Shown in pieces: positions 8,215 through 15,554 of a stretch of 45,017 bases of DNA (position 1 is the first letter of the stretch; every line of letters starts with the position of its first letter). A program made the translations under genes and the position numbers. The notes beneath the pieces were generated by a model. It ran no database searches and was not told where the DNA came from. It saw only the letters and a program-made list of their open reading frames with translations. The stretch covers positions 1-45,017 of the forward strand of contig NZ_BMOP01000030.1 of assembly GCF_014647135.1 (NCBI RefSeq). Direction: 5' to 3'. The stretch is from Shewanella xiamenensis. GTDB taxonomy: Bacteria; Pseudomonadota; Gammaproteobacteria; Enterobacterales; Shewanellaceae.

Positions 8215-8721
8215 ATGGCACTATTAAAAGTTTTACGCTTTCCCGATGAAAGATTGCGAACTCAAGCACAACCTATCACAGAGTTTACTGCTGAGTTGCA
8301 AACTCAAATCGATGATATGTTCGAAACCATGTACCAAGAAAAAGGGATTGGTTTGGCCGCGACCCAGGTTGATTATCATAAACAACTGATCGTCATGGAT
8401 TTACAAGACGAGGTTGAACGTCCTAAAGTCTTTATCAATCCCGAGATTATTGCCAGTAGCGGTGATTTCTGTAACGAAGAAGGTTGTCTGTCAGTCCCTG
8501 GTATCTATGCCAAGGTTGACCGCGCCGAATTTGTTACCGTTAAAGCTCTGGATAGACACGGTAATGAATTCACCGTTGAAGCCGATGACCTATTTGCGAT
8601 TTGCATTCAGCATGAAATGGATCACCTGAAAGGTAAGTTATTTGTCGACTACCTGTCGCCATTGAAGCGCCAACGGATCAAACAGAAACTTGAAAAAGCG
8701 GCCAAACAAGACGCCAAATAA
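8215..8721 (+). CDS. def: Peptide deformylase
   Basis: Removes the formyl group from the N-terminal methionine of nascent proteins. The 168-residue protein has all three family motifs: GIGLAATQ (44-51), EEGCLS (88-93, with metal ligand C91) and HEMDH (133-137, with ligands H133 and H137 and catalytic E134). I chose the ATG at 8215 because MALLKVLRFPDERLR is the conserved N-terminus; the frame is open upstream to a TTG at 8182. It is the first gene of def-fmt-rsmB-trkA-trkH, with 15 bp to fmt, and diverges from the LysM-dprA-smg operon. Confidence 0.97.
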   Translation: MALLKVLRFPDERLRTQAQPITEFTAELQTQIDDMFETMYQEKGIGLAATQVDYHKQLIVMDLQDEVERPKVFINPEIIASSGDFCNEEGCLSVPGIYAKVDRAEFVTVKALDRHGNEFTVEADDLFAICIQHEMDHLKGKLFVDYLSPLKRQRIKQKLEKAAKQDAK

Positions 8722-8736
8722 GCATTAGGATCAGAT

Positions 8737-9693
8737 TTGAAACCACTCAATATCATCTTCGCCGGAACACCGGATTTTGCCGCTCGCCATTTACAGGCGC
8801 TGATTAACTCACACCACAATGTGATTGCTGTTTACACACAGCCGGATAGACCCGCAGGGCGCGGTAAAAAACTCACCGCCAGCCCAGTGAAAGAGCTCGC
8901 GCTCGCCCACAATATTCCAGTTTATCAACCCGGTTCGCTACGCAAAGAACCCGCGCAGCAACAACTGGCCGCCCTTGATGCCGATATTATGGTGGTGGTT
9001 GCCTACGGTTTGATCCTGCCTAAAGTCGTGCTTGATACGCCACGTTTAGGCTGTATCAATGTTCACGGTTCAATTCTGCCTCGTTGGCGCGGTGCGGCGC
9101 CGATTCAACGCGCATTGTGGGCAGGTGATAAAGAAACCGGCGTGACGATTATGCAGATGGATATCGGCCTAGATACGGGTGATATGCTGCTAAAAACCTA
9201 CTTGCCAATTGAAGATGACGATACTTCGGCAAGTCTGTACGAGAAGTTAGCCCAGCAAGGACCCGATGCGCTACTGCAAGCTCTCGAGGGTTTAGCCAAC
9301 GGCACCTTAGCCGCTGAAAAACAAGATGAAGCCTTAGCTAACTACGCCGAAAAACTCAGTAAAGAAGAAGCGAGGTTGGATTGGACTAAATCCGCGACCC
9401 AATTATGGCAAGAAGTTCGCGCCTTCAATCCTTGGCCTGTGAGCTACTTTGAGCACCAAGGCAATACTATCAAGGTGTGGCAGACCCAAGTCAGCACCAC
9501 CAGCAGTAATGCCGCACCCGGCACTATTATCAGCGCCAGTAAAAAAGGCATTGAAGTCGCCACCGGCGATGGTGTGTTAACCCTACTCAGCATGCAATTA
9601 CCCGGCAAGAAACCCCTCAGCGTTGCAGATATTCTCAATGCCCGCGGCGAGTGGTTTACCCCAAATACTCGTCTCAATAACGAGGCGCTATAA
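8737..9693 (+). CDS. fmt: Methionyl-tRNA formyltransferase
   Basis: Formylates initiator Met-tRNA with 10-formyltetrahydrofolate, giving the substrate that peptide deformylase later trims. It has 318 residues. The catalytic triad region is visible: N108 and H110 in NVHGSILPRWRGAAP, and D146 in MDIGLDTGDM. The N-terminal GTPDFAARHL segment is also conserved. An OB-fold C-terminal domain covers about 205-315. Translation starts at a TTG (8737), preceded by AGGATCAG as a ribosome-binding site. The stop codon TAA shares its last A with the rsmB start codon, indicating translational coupling. Confidence 0.97.
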   Translation: MKPLNIIFAGTPDFAARHLQALINSHHNVIAVYTQPDRPAGRGKKLTASPVKELALAHNIPVYQPGSLRKEPAQQQLAALDADIMVVVAYGLILPKVVLDTPRLGCINVHGSILPRWRGAAPIQRALWAGDKETGVTIMQMDIGLDTGDMLLKTYLPIEDDDTSASLYEKLAQQGPDALLQALEGLANGTLAAEKQDEALANYAEKLSKEEARLDWTKSATQLWQEVRAFNPWPVSYFEHQGNTIKVWQTQVSTTSSNAAPGTIISASKKGIEVATGDGVLTLLSMQLPGKKPLSVADILNARGEWFTPNTRLNNEAL

Positions 9694-10982
9694 TGATGAA
9701 CTTGCGAGCACTGGCGGCCAAAGCCATCTTCGACGTATTAGAAAAAGGCGTGTCACTTTCAGTTGCCCTGCCAGAACAGCAAAGGCATCTTGCTAGTGGT
9801 AAAGATAAAGCTCTGCTCGCCGAGCTCTGCTACGGCGTAATGCGTACTTTGCCACAGATAGAAAAACGCGTTGCCGAATGTTTGGCCAATCCCCTCAAAG
9901 GTAAGCAAAGGATCATCCACCAGCTATTGATTGTTGGCTGTTATCAGCTTTACTTCACCCGCATACCAAGCCATGCGGCCATATCCGAAACCGCTGAGGC
10001 CTGCCGTCAGTTAAAGTTTGAGGGAATGGTAAAGGTCGTCAATGGCGTGCTGCGTAATATTCAGCGCCAATTAACACCGCTTAGCACAGAGTCGGAGACC
10101 TTAAGCTACAACACGCCGGGCTGGTTAATTAAGCGCTTAAAAGCCGCTTATCCCGATCATTGGCAAGAGATAATCCAGCAAAGTCATGAGCGTCCACCCA
10201 TGTGGCTACGTAACAATCGCCTCTCCCAAAGCCGCGATGAATATCTTGCCGCCCTCAGTGAGCTTGAGATAGAAGCCAGTGCGGGCCTGAGTGATGATGC
10301 AATCCTGCTTGCCCATCCCAAGGATGTGGCGACATTACCACGCTTCCACGAAGGTGCAGCATCAGTGCAAGATGGCGCAGCCCAATGGGCAGCGACCCTG
10401 CTGGCTCCGCAAGCCAATGAACTGGTTCTCGACGCCTGTGCGGCACCGGGCGGTAAGAGTTGCCATTTACTCGAACTTGAACCTAGCATCAAGCTGGTCG
10501 CCGTCGATTTCGATGCCAAACGTCTTGAGCGCGTGCAACAGAACCTTGACCGTTTATCATTAAAAGCGGAAGTTATTCATGGCGATGCGGCCAATATCGA
10601 CTCATGGTGGCAGGGTGAACAATTTGATCGTATCTTACTCGACGCACCTTGCTCAGCGACTGGCGTTATCCGCCGCCATCCCGATATCAAATGGTTACGC
10701 AAAAACCATGACATCGAAGAACTGGCAGAGCTGCAAAGACAAATTCTCGATCACTGCTGGAAGTGGCTCAAGCCCGGTGGCACACTCCTGTATGCAACTT
10801 GCTCTATTTTGCCGCAGGAAAATCGAGACCAAATTAGTGCATTTTTAGCCAGAACCGCAGATGCTAAGCTAGACACACTAGCCCAGCAGGCTTCAAGCCA
10901 AGATATTGGTTGGCAAATCACGCCAGGACAACACAACATGGATGGGTTTTATTACGCCCGTTTATTGAAAGCGACCCATTAG
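9693..10982 (+). CDS. rsmB: 16S rRNA (cytosine-967-C5)-methyltransferase
   Basis: Methylates C967 of 16S rRNA using S-adenosylmethionine. The 429-residue protein has an N-terminal NusB-like RNA-binding domain (1-130). The Rossmann methyltransferase domain has the SAM motif DACAAPGGKSCHL (247-259). The two essential cysteines are C320 in LDAPCSATG (nucleophile-releasing) and C370 in YATCS (catalytic). The start ATG overlaps the fmt stop by 1 bp; a second ATG follows immediately. trkA begins 15 bp downstream. Confidence 0.96.
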   Translation: MMNLRALAAKAIFDVLEKGVSLSVALPEQQRHLASGKDKALLAELCYGVMRTLPQIEKRVAECLANPLKGKQRIIHQLLIVGCYQLYFTRIPSHAAISETAEACRQLKFEGMVKVVNGVLRNIQRQLTPLSTESETLSYNTPGWLIKRLKAAYPDHWQEIIQQSHERPPMWLRNNRLSQSRDEYLAALSELEIEASAGLSDDAILLAHPKDVATLPRFHEGAASVQDGAAQWAATLLAPQANELVLDACAAPGGKSCHLLELEPSIKLVAVDFDAKRLERVQQNLDRLSLKAEVIHGDAANIDSWWQGEQFDRILLDAPCSATGVIRRHPDIKWLRKNHDIEELAELQRQILDHCWKWLKPGGTLLYATCSILPQENRDQISAFLARTADAKLDTLAQQASSQDIGWQITPGQHNMDGFYYARLLKATH

Positions 10983-10997
10983 GAAGTAAGCAAGGCC

Positions 10998-12407
10998 ATG
11001 AAAATTATCATATTAGGTGCGGGTCAAGTTGGGGGAACCTTGGCCGAAAATTTGGTGGGTGAAAACAACGATATCACCATCGTCGATAGCGACAAATCCA
11101 GATTACGCGCCCTGCAGGATAAATATGACCTTCGCGTCGTGGCGGGCCATGGTGCCCACCCCGATGTACTGAAAGAGGCTGGCGCCGAAGATGCCGACAT
11201 GCTGATTGCTGTGACGAACAGCGATGAATGCAACATGGTCGCCTGCCAAATGGCCTACAGCCTATTTGGTACTCCGACTAAAATCGCCCGTATTCGCTCC
11301 GAACCTTATCTAGCGATGCGCGATAAATTATTTATCGACAGTGAGACCAAAAATAGTGATGGGCGTCCTCGCGGCGGTTTTGTAATCGATGAACTTATCG
11401 CACCCGAACAGTTAGTGACCGCTTACATTCAACGTTTGGTTGAGTATCCCGGTGCGCTGCAAGTGCTCGAATTTGCCGAAGGCCGCTTAAGTTTAGTTGC
11501 GGTTCGCGCCTATTACGGCGGCCCTTTAGTCGGTAATGCCTTGGCCGCGCTTCGCGAGCATATGCCAAATATTGATACCCGGGTGGCGGCGATTTTCCGC
11601 CAAGGTCGCCCTATCATGCCCCGCGGTACGACTATTATCGAAGCCGATGATGAAGTGTTCTTCGTGGCCGACAGTCGCCATATCCGCGCGGTGATGAGTG
11701 AGATGCAAAAGCTGGATAACTCCTACCGCAATATCATGATTGCCGGCGGTGGTAACATAGGCTTAGGCCTGGCTAAACGCCTCGAACGCACCCATTCAGT
11801 CAAATTGATTGAACACAAGTTCGAACGCGCAGAGTCTCTATCCGAACAACTTGAAAACACCACAGTATTTTGTGGTGACGCCTCAGATCAAGAGCTGCTA
11901 CTCGAAGAACATATCGACCAAACCGATGTGTTTATTGCCGTCACCAACGATGATGAAGCCAATATCATGTCCGCCCTGCTAGCCAAGCGCATGGGGGCGA
12001 AAAAGGTGATGGTGCTGATCCAGCGCGAAGCCTATGTGGATATTGTGCAAGAAGCTAATATCGATATCGCGATTTCACCCCAGCAGGCAACGATTTCAGC
12101 CTTACTGACCCATATCCGCCAAGGCGATATCTGTAACGTGTATTCCTTACGTCGAGGCGCCGCCGAAGCCATCGAAGCCATTGCCCACGGTGACTCCAGC
12201 ACCTCTAAAGTTGTTGGCAAGGCCATTGGCGATATCAAGCTGCCGCCGGGAACCACTATTGGCGCCATTGTGCGGAATGAGGAAGTGTTGATGGCTCATG
12301 ATAAAACAGTGATTGAGCAAGGGGATCACGTGATTTTGTTTTTGGTAAACAAAAAATTTATCGGCGAAGTCGAAAAGCTGTTCCAACCTAGCGCCTTCTT
12401 CTTTTAA
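10998..12407 (+). CDS. trkA: Trk potassium uptake system NAD-binding gating subunit
   Basis: The cytoplasmic ring protein that binds NAD(H) and nucleotides and gates TrkH channels. It has two tandem RCK units: the first Rossmann motif is ILGAGQVGGTLA (5-16), the second AGGGNIGLGLA starts near residue 249, and each is followed by an RCK-C domain. At 469 residues it is about 10 longer than E. coli TrkA. The extra residues fall in an insert near 116-127 (SETKNSDGRPRG) before the first RCK-C. trkH begins 11 bp downstream, so this subunit and that channel are made together. It presumably also serves the second TrkH at 15555-17012, which has no trkA of its own here. Confidence 0.96.
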   Translation: MKIIILGAGQVGGTLAENLVGENNDITIVDSDKSRLRALQDKYDLRVVAGHGAHPDVLKEAGAEDADMLIAVTNSDECNMVACQMAYSLFGTPTKIARIRSEPYLAMRDKLFIDSETKNSDGRPRGGFVIDELIAPEQLVTAYIQRLVEYPGALQVLEFAEGRLSLVAVRAYYGGPLVGNALAALREHMPNIDTRVAAIFRQGRPIMPRGTTIIEADDEVFFVADSRHIRAVMSEMQKLDNSYRNIMIAGGGNIGLGLAKRLERTHSVKLIEHKFERAESLSEQLENTTVFCGDASDQELLLEEHIDQTDVFIAVTNDDEANIMSALLAKRMGAKKVMVLIQREAYVDIVQEANIDIAISPQQATISALLTHIRQGDICNVYSLRRGAAEAIEAIAHGDSSTSKVVGKAIGDIKLPPGTTIGAIVRNEEVLMAHDKTVIEQGDHVILFLVNKKFIGEVEKLFQPSAFFF

Positions 12408-12418
12408 GTCATCATCCT

Positions 12419-13861
12419 ATGCTGAACTTTAGACCGTTATTGTTTATTTTAGGGCTGTTTTTATCGATGTTAACAGCCTTTATGTTAGCGCCCTTACTTC
12501 TTGCCGCATTCAACGGCGAGGAGACCGTAGGCTCTTTCATGTTATCGGCTTTAGTCACAGGGATTTGCGCCAGCCTGTGTTTGCATAACGGCCAAAGTAA
12601 GGCCATTAACCTCAATATTCGAGATATGTTTCTGCTCACCAGCCTAACTTGGCTGATCGTGAGTCTGTTTGCGGCTATGCCTTTTACGCTTTACCACGGT
12701 ATAGGTTATACGGATGCCTTCTTCGAGACCATGTCCGGTATTACCACCACAGGTTCAACCGTGCTCTCAGGGTTAGATACGATGGATCACAGTATCTTAA
12801 TCTGGCGCTCGTTATTGCAATGGCTCGGTGGCATTGGCTTTATCGTGATGGCGGTTGCGATTCTGCCCTTCTTAAACGTTGGTGGTATGCGGCTGTTCCG
12901 CACTGAGTCATCGGATTGGAGTGACAAGGCAGTTCCTCGTACCCAAAGCATGGCTAAGCATTTATTCTTTATCTATATTTTACTGACTATTATCTGCTGT
13001 ATTGCCTACCATGTTGCAGGCATGACGTGGTTTCAAGCCATCAACCATGCGATGACCACACTGTCGACGGGAGGCTACTCAACTTCAGATAATTCGATGG
13101 CGGCGTTTTCCAATTCTGCCCATTGGGTTGGTGTTGTTTTTATGGCGGCGGGAGGTTTACCCCTGCTGATGTTTGTGCAGATGATCCAACAGCGCGATTT
13201 AAGCGTTTGGAATGATGCCCAAGTCAAAGGCTTCTTATTTTTTCTGACCTTTGTTTCTTGCTTTATTGGTGTTTGGTTATGGCAAACCCGCGATATCGCC
13301 TTGATTGATGCATTACGCTTATCCAGCTTTAACGTCGTATCTGTTGTGACCACAACGGGCTATGGTTTAACCGACTATGGCACGTGGGGCGCGTTTGCTA
13401 ATATCGCTTTTCTGTTCTTAATGTTTGTCGGTAGCTGTTCTGGCTCGACCTCTGGCGGTATCAAAATCTTCCGCTTTCAAATTGCTGGCGCCATTATGCG
13501 CGAGCAGTTAAAGCAGCAATGTCATCCCAATGGGATATTTAGGGAGCGCTATAACAATCGCCTGATCAGTGAGGATATTGTGCGCTCGCTGATCACCTTT
13601 GTACTGCTATTTATGTTTGTGATTGTTGGGCTTTCGGTGATTTTGGTGTTGACAGGGCTCGACCCCATGACCAGTTTTACTGGCGCAATTACCGCAGTCA
13701 CCAACGTTGGCCCAGGACTAGGCCCCATTATTGGCCCAGCGGGTAACTTCTCGACACTGCCCGATCTGGCTAAGTGGGCGCTTGCATTAGGTATGTTGCT
13801 AGGACGCTTAGAGATTTTAACTGTGGCCGTACTATTCCATCCCAGTTTTTGGAAATACTAG
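12419..13861 (+). CDS. trkH: TrkH-type potassium channel subunit, first copy (TrkI-like)
   Basis: A 480-residue inner-membrane K+ translocating subunit with four M1-pore-M2 repeats. The four filter loops are visible: SGITTTGST, TLSTGGYST, VTTTGYGLT and TNVGPGLG, each with its conserved glycine. The GSTSGGIKIFR segment is the intramembrane gating loop. By sequence it differs clearly from the second TrkH at 15555-17012, having for example TLSTGG where that copy has TIAIGG. It looks closer to TrkI/TrkH of other proteobacterial lineages than to the E. coli TrkH branch. It is last in the def-fmt-rsmB-trkA operon and ends at a strong bidirectional terminator facing a hemG-like gene. Confidence 0.95.
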   Translation: MLNFRPLLFILGLFLSMLTAFMLAPLLLAAFNGEETVGSFMLSALVTGICASLCLHNGQSKAINLNIRDMFLLTSLTWLIVSLFAAMPFTLYHGIGYTDAFFETMSGITTTGSTVLSGLDTMDHSILIWRSLLQWLGGIGFIVMAVAILPFLNVGGMRLFRTESSDWSDKAVPRTQSMAKHLFFIYILLTIICCIAYHVAGMTWFQAINHAMTTLSTGGYSTSDNSMAAFSNSAHWVGVVFMAAGGLPLLMFVQMIQQRDLSVWNDAQVKGFLFFLTFVSCFIGVWLWQTRDIALIDALRLSSFNVVSVVTTTGYGLTDYGTWGAFANIAFLFLMFVGSCSGSTSGGIKIFRFQIAGAIMREQLKQQCHPNGIFRERYNNRLISEDIVRSLITFVLLFMFVIVGLSVILVLTGLDPMTSFTGAITAVTNVGPGLGPIIGPAGNFSTLPDLAKWALALGMLLGRLEILTVAVLFHPSFWKY

Positions 13862-13879
13862 TCGTATCAGTCATCAACT

Positions 13880-13906
13880 AAAAATGCGCTCACAGAGCGC
13901 ATTTTT
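13880..13906. terminator. Bidirectional terminator between trkH and the hemG paralog
   Basis: AAAAATGCGCT (13880-13890) and AGCGCATTTTT (13896-13906) form a perfect 11-bp stem with a 5-nt loop and A/T tracts on both sides, between convergent genes. Confidence 0.92.
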
Positions 13907-13907
13907 A

Positions 13908-14462
13908 TTAGGCGGGCTCAGCAACCTTGGCCAAAGTCAGCAAATGGTCGGCATAGACCTTCACATCTTCCCAGTCGGTATAATCGATCACCGCCTTAGG
14001 ATCCGTTGGCCCTTTGGTGATTTTCATAATCAATTGGATCATTAATCTGTCGTACCAAGGCCACGAAGGGTAATCCACCTTACCAGCAATAATCTTCAAA
14101 TCGGCGGGAGTCCAAGGTGATAAGGTTATGAATTTTTGCAGGTATTTATTGTTCTCTGGAATACGTTTTTCAGGATTACGCGCCACCACATTGACGCAGA
14201 AAAAACTGTTTGGCAACGCACTCAACGCTTGCGAATGTTGTTCAACAAACTGGAATACGCTCTTGTCATAGGTACCATAGAGTACGCAAGCCCCCAAAGC
14301 CACCAGTTGATAATCGGGCCAGTTAATCCTTGTTGCAGCCGCACTATTGATGTCGACTAAGTCAACCTCAGCACCACGCAGAGTCAATTGCTGCGCGATT
14401 GCATTCGCAATCTTGGCCGTGTGGCCACCACGGGTAAAATAAAGCACCAAAATGCGTGTCAT
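13908..14462 (-). CDS. HemG-like flavodoxin, second copy (menaquinone-dependent protoporphyrinogen IX dehydrogenase family)
   Basis: A 184-residue flavodoxin-fold protein. The FMN phosphate loop is YFTRGGHTAKIA (8-19). It has the long insertion that separates HemG from ordinary flavodoxins, including the VNVVARNPEKR and SPWTPADLKIIAGKVDYP segments and the YDRLMIQLIMKITKGPTD segment. HemG passes electrons from protoporphyrinogen IX to quinones at the membrane. It is a paralog of the canonical copy at 15029-15553, only 0.6 kb away. The start at 14462 gives the expected MTRILVLYFTR; the frame is open to 14504 but the extra residues look unrelated. It diverges from an ArsR-family gene, which may control it. 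Whether it truly oxidises protoporphyrinogen is not shown by sequence alone. Confidence 0.88.
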   Translation of the reverse strand: MTRILVLYFTRGGHTAKIANAIAQQLTLRGAEVDLVDINSAAATRINWPDYQLVALGACVLYGTYDKSVFQFVEQHSQALSALPNSFFCVNVVARNPEKRIPENNKYLQKFITLSPWTPADLKIIAGKVDYPSWPWYDRLMIQLIMKITKGPTDPKAVIDYTDWEDVKVYADHLLTLAKVAEPA

Positions 14463-14571
14463 GGGGTATTCCCGTTCCGTTAAAGTGTGGCACCATTGTG
14501 GCAATCATCTGTTAAATAAACCCCTGATAGGATCACAAATCAGCGTTGTCTCATATTCTGAAATGCAAAAA

Positions 14572-14600
14572 TTGAGATCTGAATTGCCGAGCAGTATGAT
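14572..14600 (+). promoter_or_regulatory. Predicted promoter of the ArsR-family gene
   Basis: A -35 element TTGAGA (14572-14577), a 17-bp spacer and a -10 element TATGAT (14595-14600) place the transcription start near 14607, about 54 bp before the start codon. Confidence 0.55.
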
Positions 14601-14620
14601 TGCGTATAGAAACATGTTCA

Positions 14621-14636
14621 ATTAGAATTATCTAAT
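14621..14636. promoter_or_regulatory. Candidate operator of the ArsR-family repressor
   Basis: ATTAGA (14621-14626) and TCTAAT (14631-14636) form a perfect inverted repeat around ATTA, 24 bp before the start codon of the ArsR gene and just downstream of its predicted promoter. AT-rich interrupted palindromes of this size are typical for ArsR-family dimers. Assignment is by position and symmetry only. Confidence 0.5.
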
Positions 14637-14660
14637 CAAAAGCGATCAAGTGAGTACCTT

Positions 14661-14969
14661 ATGCAAAATGATATAGATGTAAATGCAATGGTAACTAATG
14701 CGGAAAGTGCGGCTAAATGGCTTAAAGCTATAGCGAATCCTTATCGCTTAATGATTCTGTGCCTTTTACTGGATAAAGAGCTGAGCGTGACGGAACTGAA
14801 TGCGACAGTTCCTTTAAGCCAATCGGCACTATCACAGCATTTAGCAGTATTGCGAGCTGAAGACTTAGTCGATACCCGTAAGAGCTCCCAGATTGTGTAT
14901 TACAAGCTTAAGAATGAACAAGTCACCCAAGTGATTTCCATTCTACATAGTCGTTACTGCGCGGTATAA
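14661..14969 (+). CDS. ArsR/SmtB-family repressor with SqrR/BigR-type cysteine pair
   Basis: A 102-residue winged-helix regulator. The DNA-recognition helix is in LSQSALSQHLAVLRAEDLV (52-70), followed by the wing TRKSSQIVYYKL. It lacks the CxC metal-binding motif of arsenic or cadmium sensors. Instead it has exactly two cysteines, C34 (in LMILCLLL) and C100 (in SRYCAV), 66 residues apart. The sulfide/persulfide sensors BigR and SqrR also have two cysteines, one in each of the same helices and equally spaced, which form a tetrasulfide or disulfide bond when oxidised. A reactive-sulfur sensing repressor is therefore inferred. It diverges from the hemG paralog and ends at a terminator shared with the second hemG. 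Confidence 0.88.
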   Translation: MQNDIDVNAMVTNAESAAKWLKAIANPYRLMILCLLLDKELSVTELNATVPLSQSALSQHLAVLRAEDLVDTRKSSQIVYYKLKNEQVTQVISILHSRYCAV

Positions 14970-14993
14970 ATCGTTAAACGACGCCATGCAGTC

Positions 14994-15030
14994 ATAAAGC
15001 CCTAGCTGAGACTAGGGCTTTATCATTTTT
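14994..15030. terminator. Bidirectional terminator between the ArsR gene and hemG
   Basis: ATAAAGCCCTAG (14994-15005) and CTAGGGCTTTAT (15012-15023) form a perfect 12-bp stem with a 6-nt loop, followed by CATTTTT. The flanking genes converge. Confidence 0.92.
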
Positions 15031-15553
15031 ACAGCTTGCTAAAGTGCGTTCCGAAGGCTTCGACTTTACCCCAATCGGTAAACTCGAAGGTGCCCTTCAG
15101 GTCAGTCGGCCCCTTAGTCATCCACATGATAAAGCGGATCATGGTCCGGTCGAATAAACTATATTTAGGATAATCAATCTTGCCTGCAAACACCGCCAAT
15201 TGCTGTGGTTGCCACAGCGATAATTTAAGGAACTTTTGCATGTAAGGATTGGTTTCTGGCGTGTTCTTTAATGGCTTACGCGCCACCACATTTACAGTGA
15301 AAAAACCGTTAATTTTTGCACTTAACACCGCGTGGTTGCGATTTACAAACTGATATAGCTCAGGTCTATGTTTACCATAACGAATACTCGCACCAATCAG
15401 CACTTTATCGAAATCGACAAGACTTAAGGCCTCGGCCTGTTCTAAGGTGACTAACGACACCTGCTCACCCGCTTGTTCGGCAAGCGTTTTGATTTTTCGG
15501 CAAATTTCCAGTGTTTGGCCATCGATTGTCGAATAGATTATTAATGTCTGCAT
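15029..15553 (-). CDS. hemG: Menaquinone-dependent protoporphyrinogen IX dehydrogenase
   Basis: Oxidises protoporphyrinogen IX to protoporphyrin IX, passing electrons to membrane quinones. This allows haem synthesis with or without oxygen. The 174-residue flavodoxin-like protein has the FMN loop IYSTIDGQTLEI, the GASIRYGKHRPELYQFV segment, VNVVARKPLKNTPETN, and the HemG-specific YDRTMIRFIMWMTKGPTD stretch. It begins 1 bp after the stop codon of the trkH gene upstream, the same trkH-hemG coupling as in E. coli, which marks this copy as the orthologue. The other copy lies at 13908-14462. Confidence 0.95.
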   Translation of the reverse strand: MQTLIIYSTIDGQTLEICRKIKTLAEQAGEQVSLVTLEQAEALSLVDFDKVLIGASIRYGKHRPELYQFVNRNHAVLSAKINGFFTVNVVARKPLKNTPETNPYMQKFLKLSLWQPQQLAVFAGKIDYPKYSLFDRTMIRFIMWMTKGPTDLKGTFEFTDWGKVEAFGTHFSKL

Positions 15554-15554
15554 A

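Noticed and set aside
12325..12337. CACGTG within trkA as another parS-like site
   Set aside because: The flanks GAT and ATT do not match TGTTNC/GNAACA; only the six central bases agree.
14648..14659. GTGAGTAC resembling a SlmA nucleoid-occlusion site
   Set aside because: Only half of the palindrome GTGAGTACTCAC is present.
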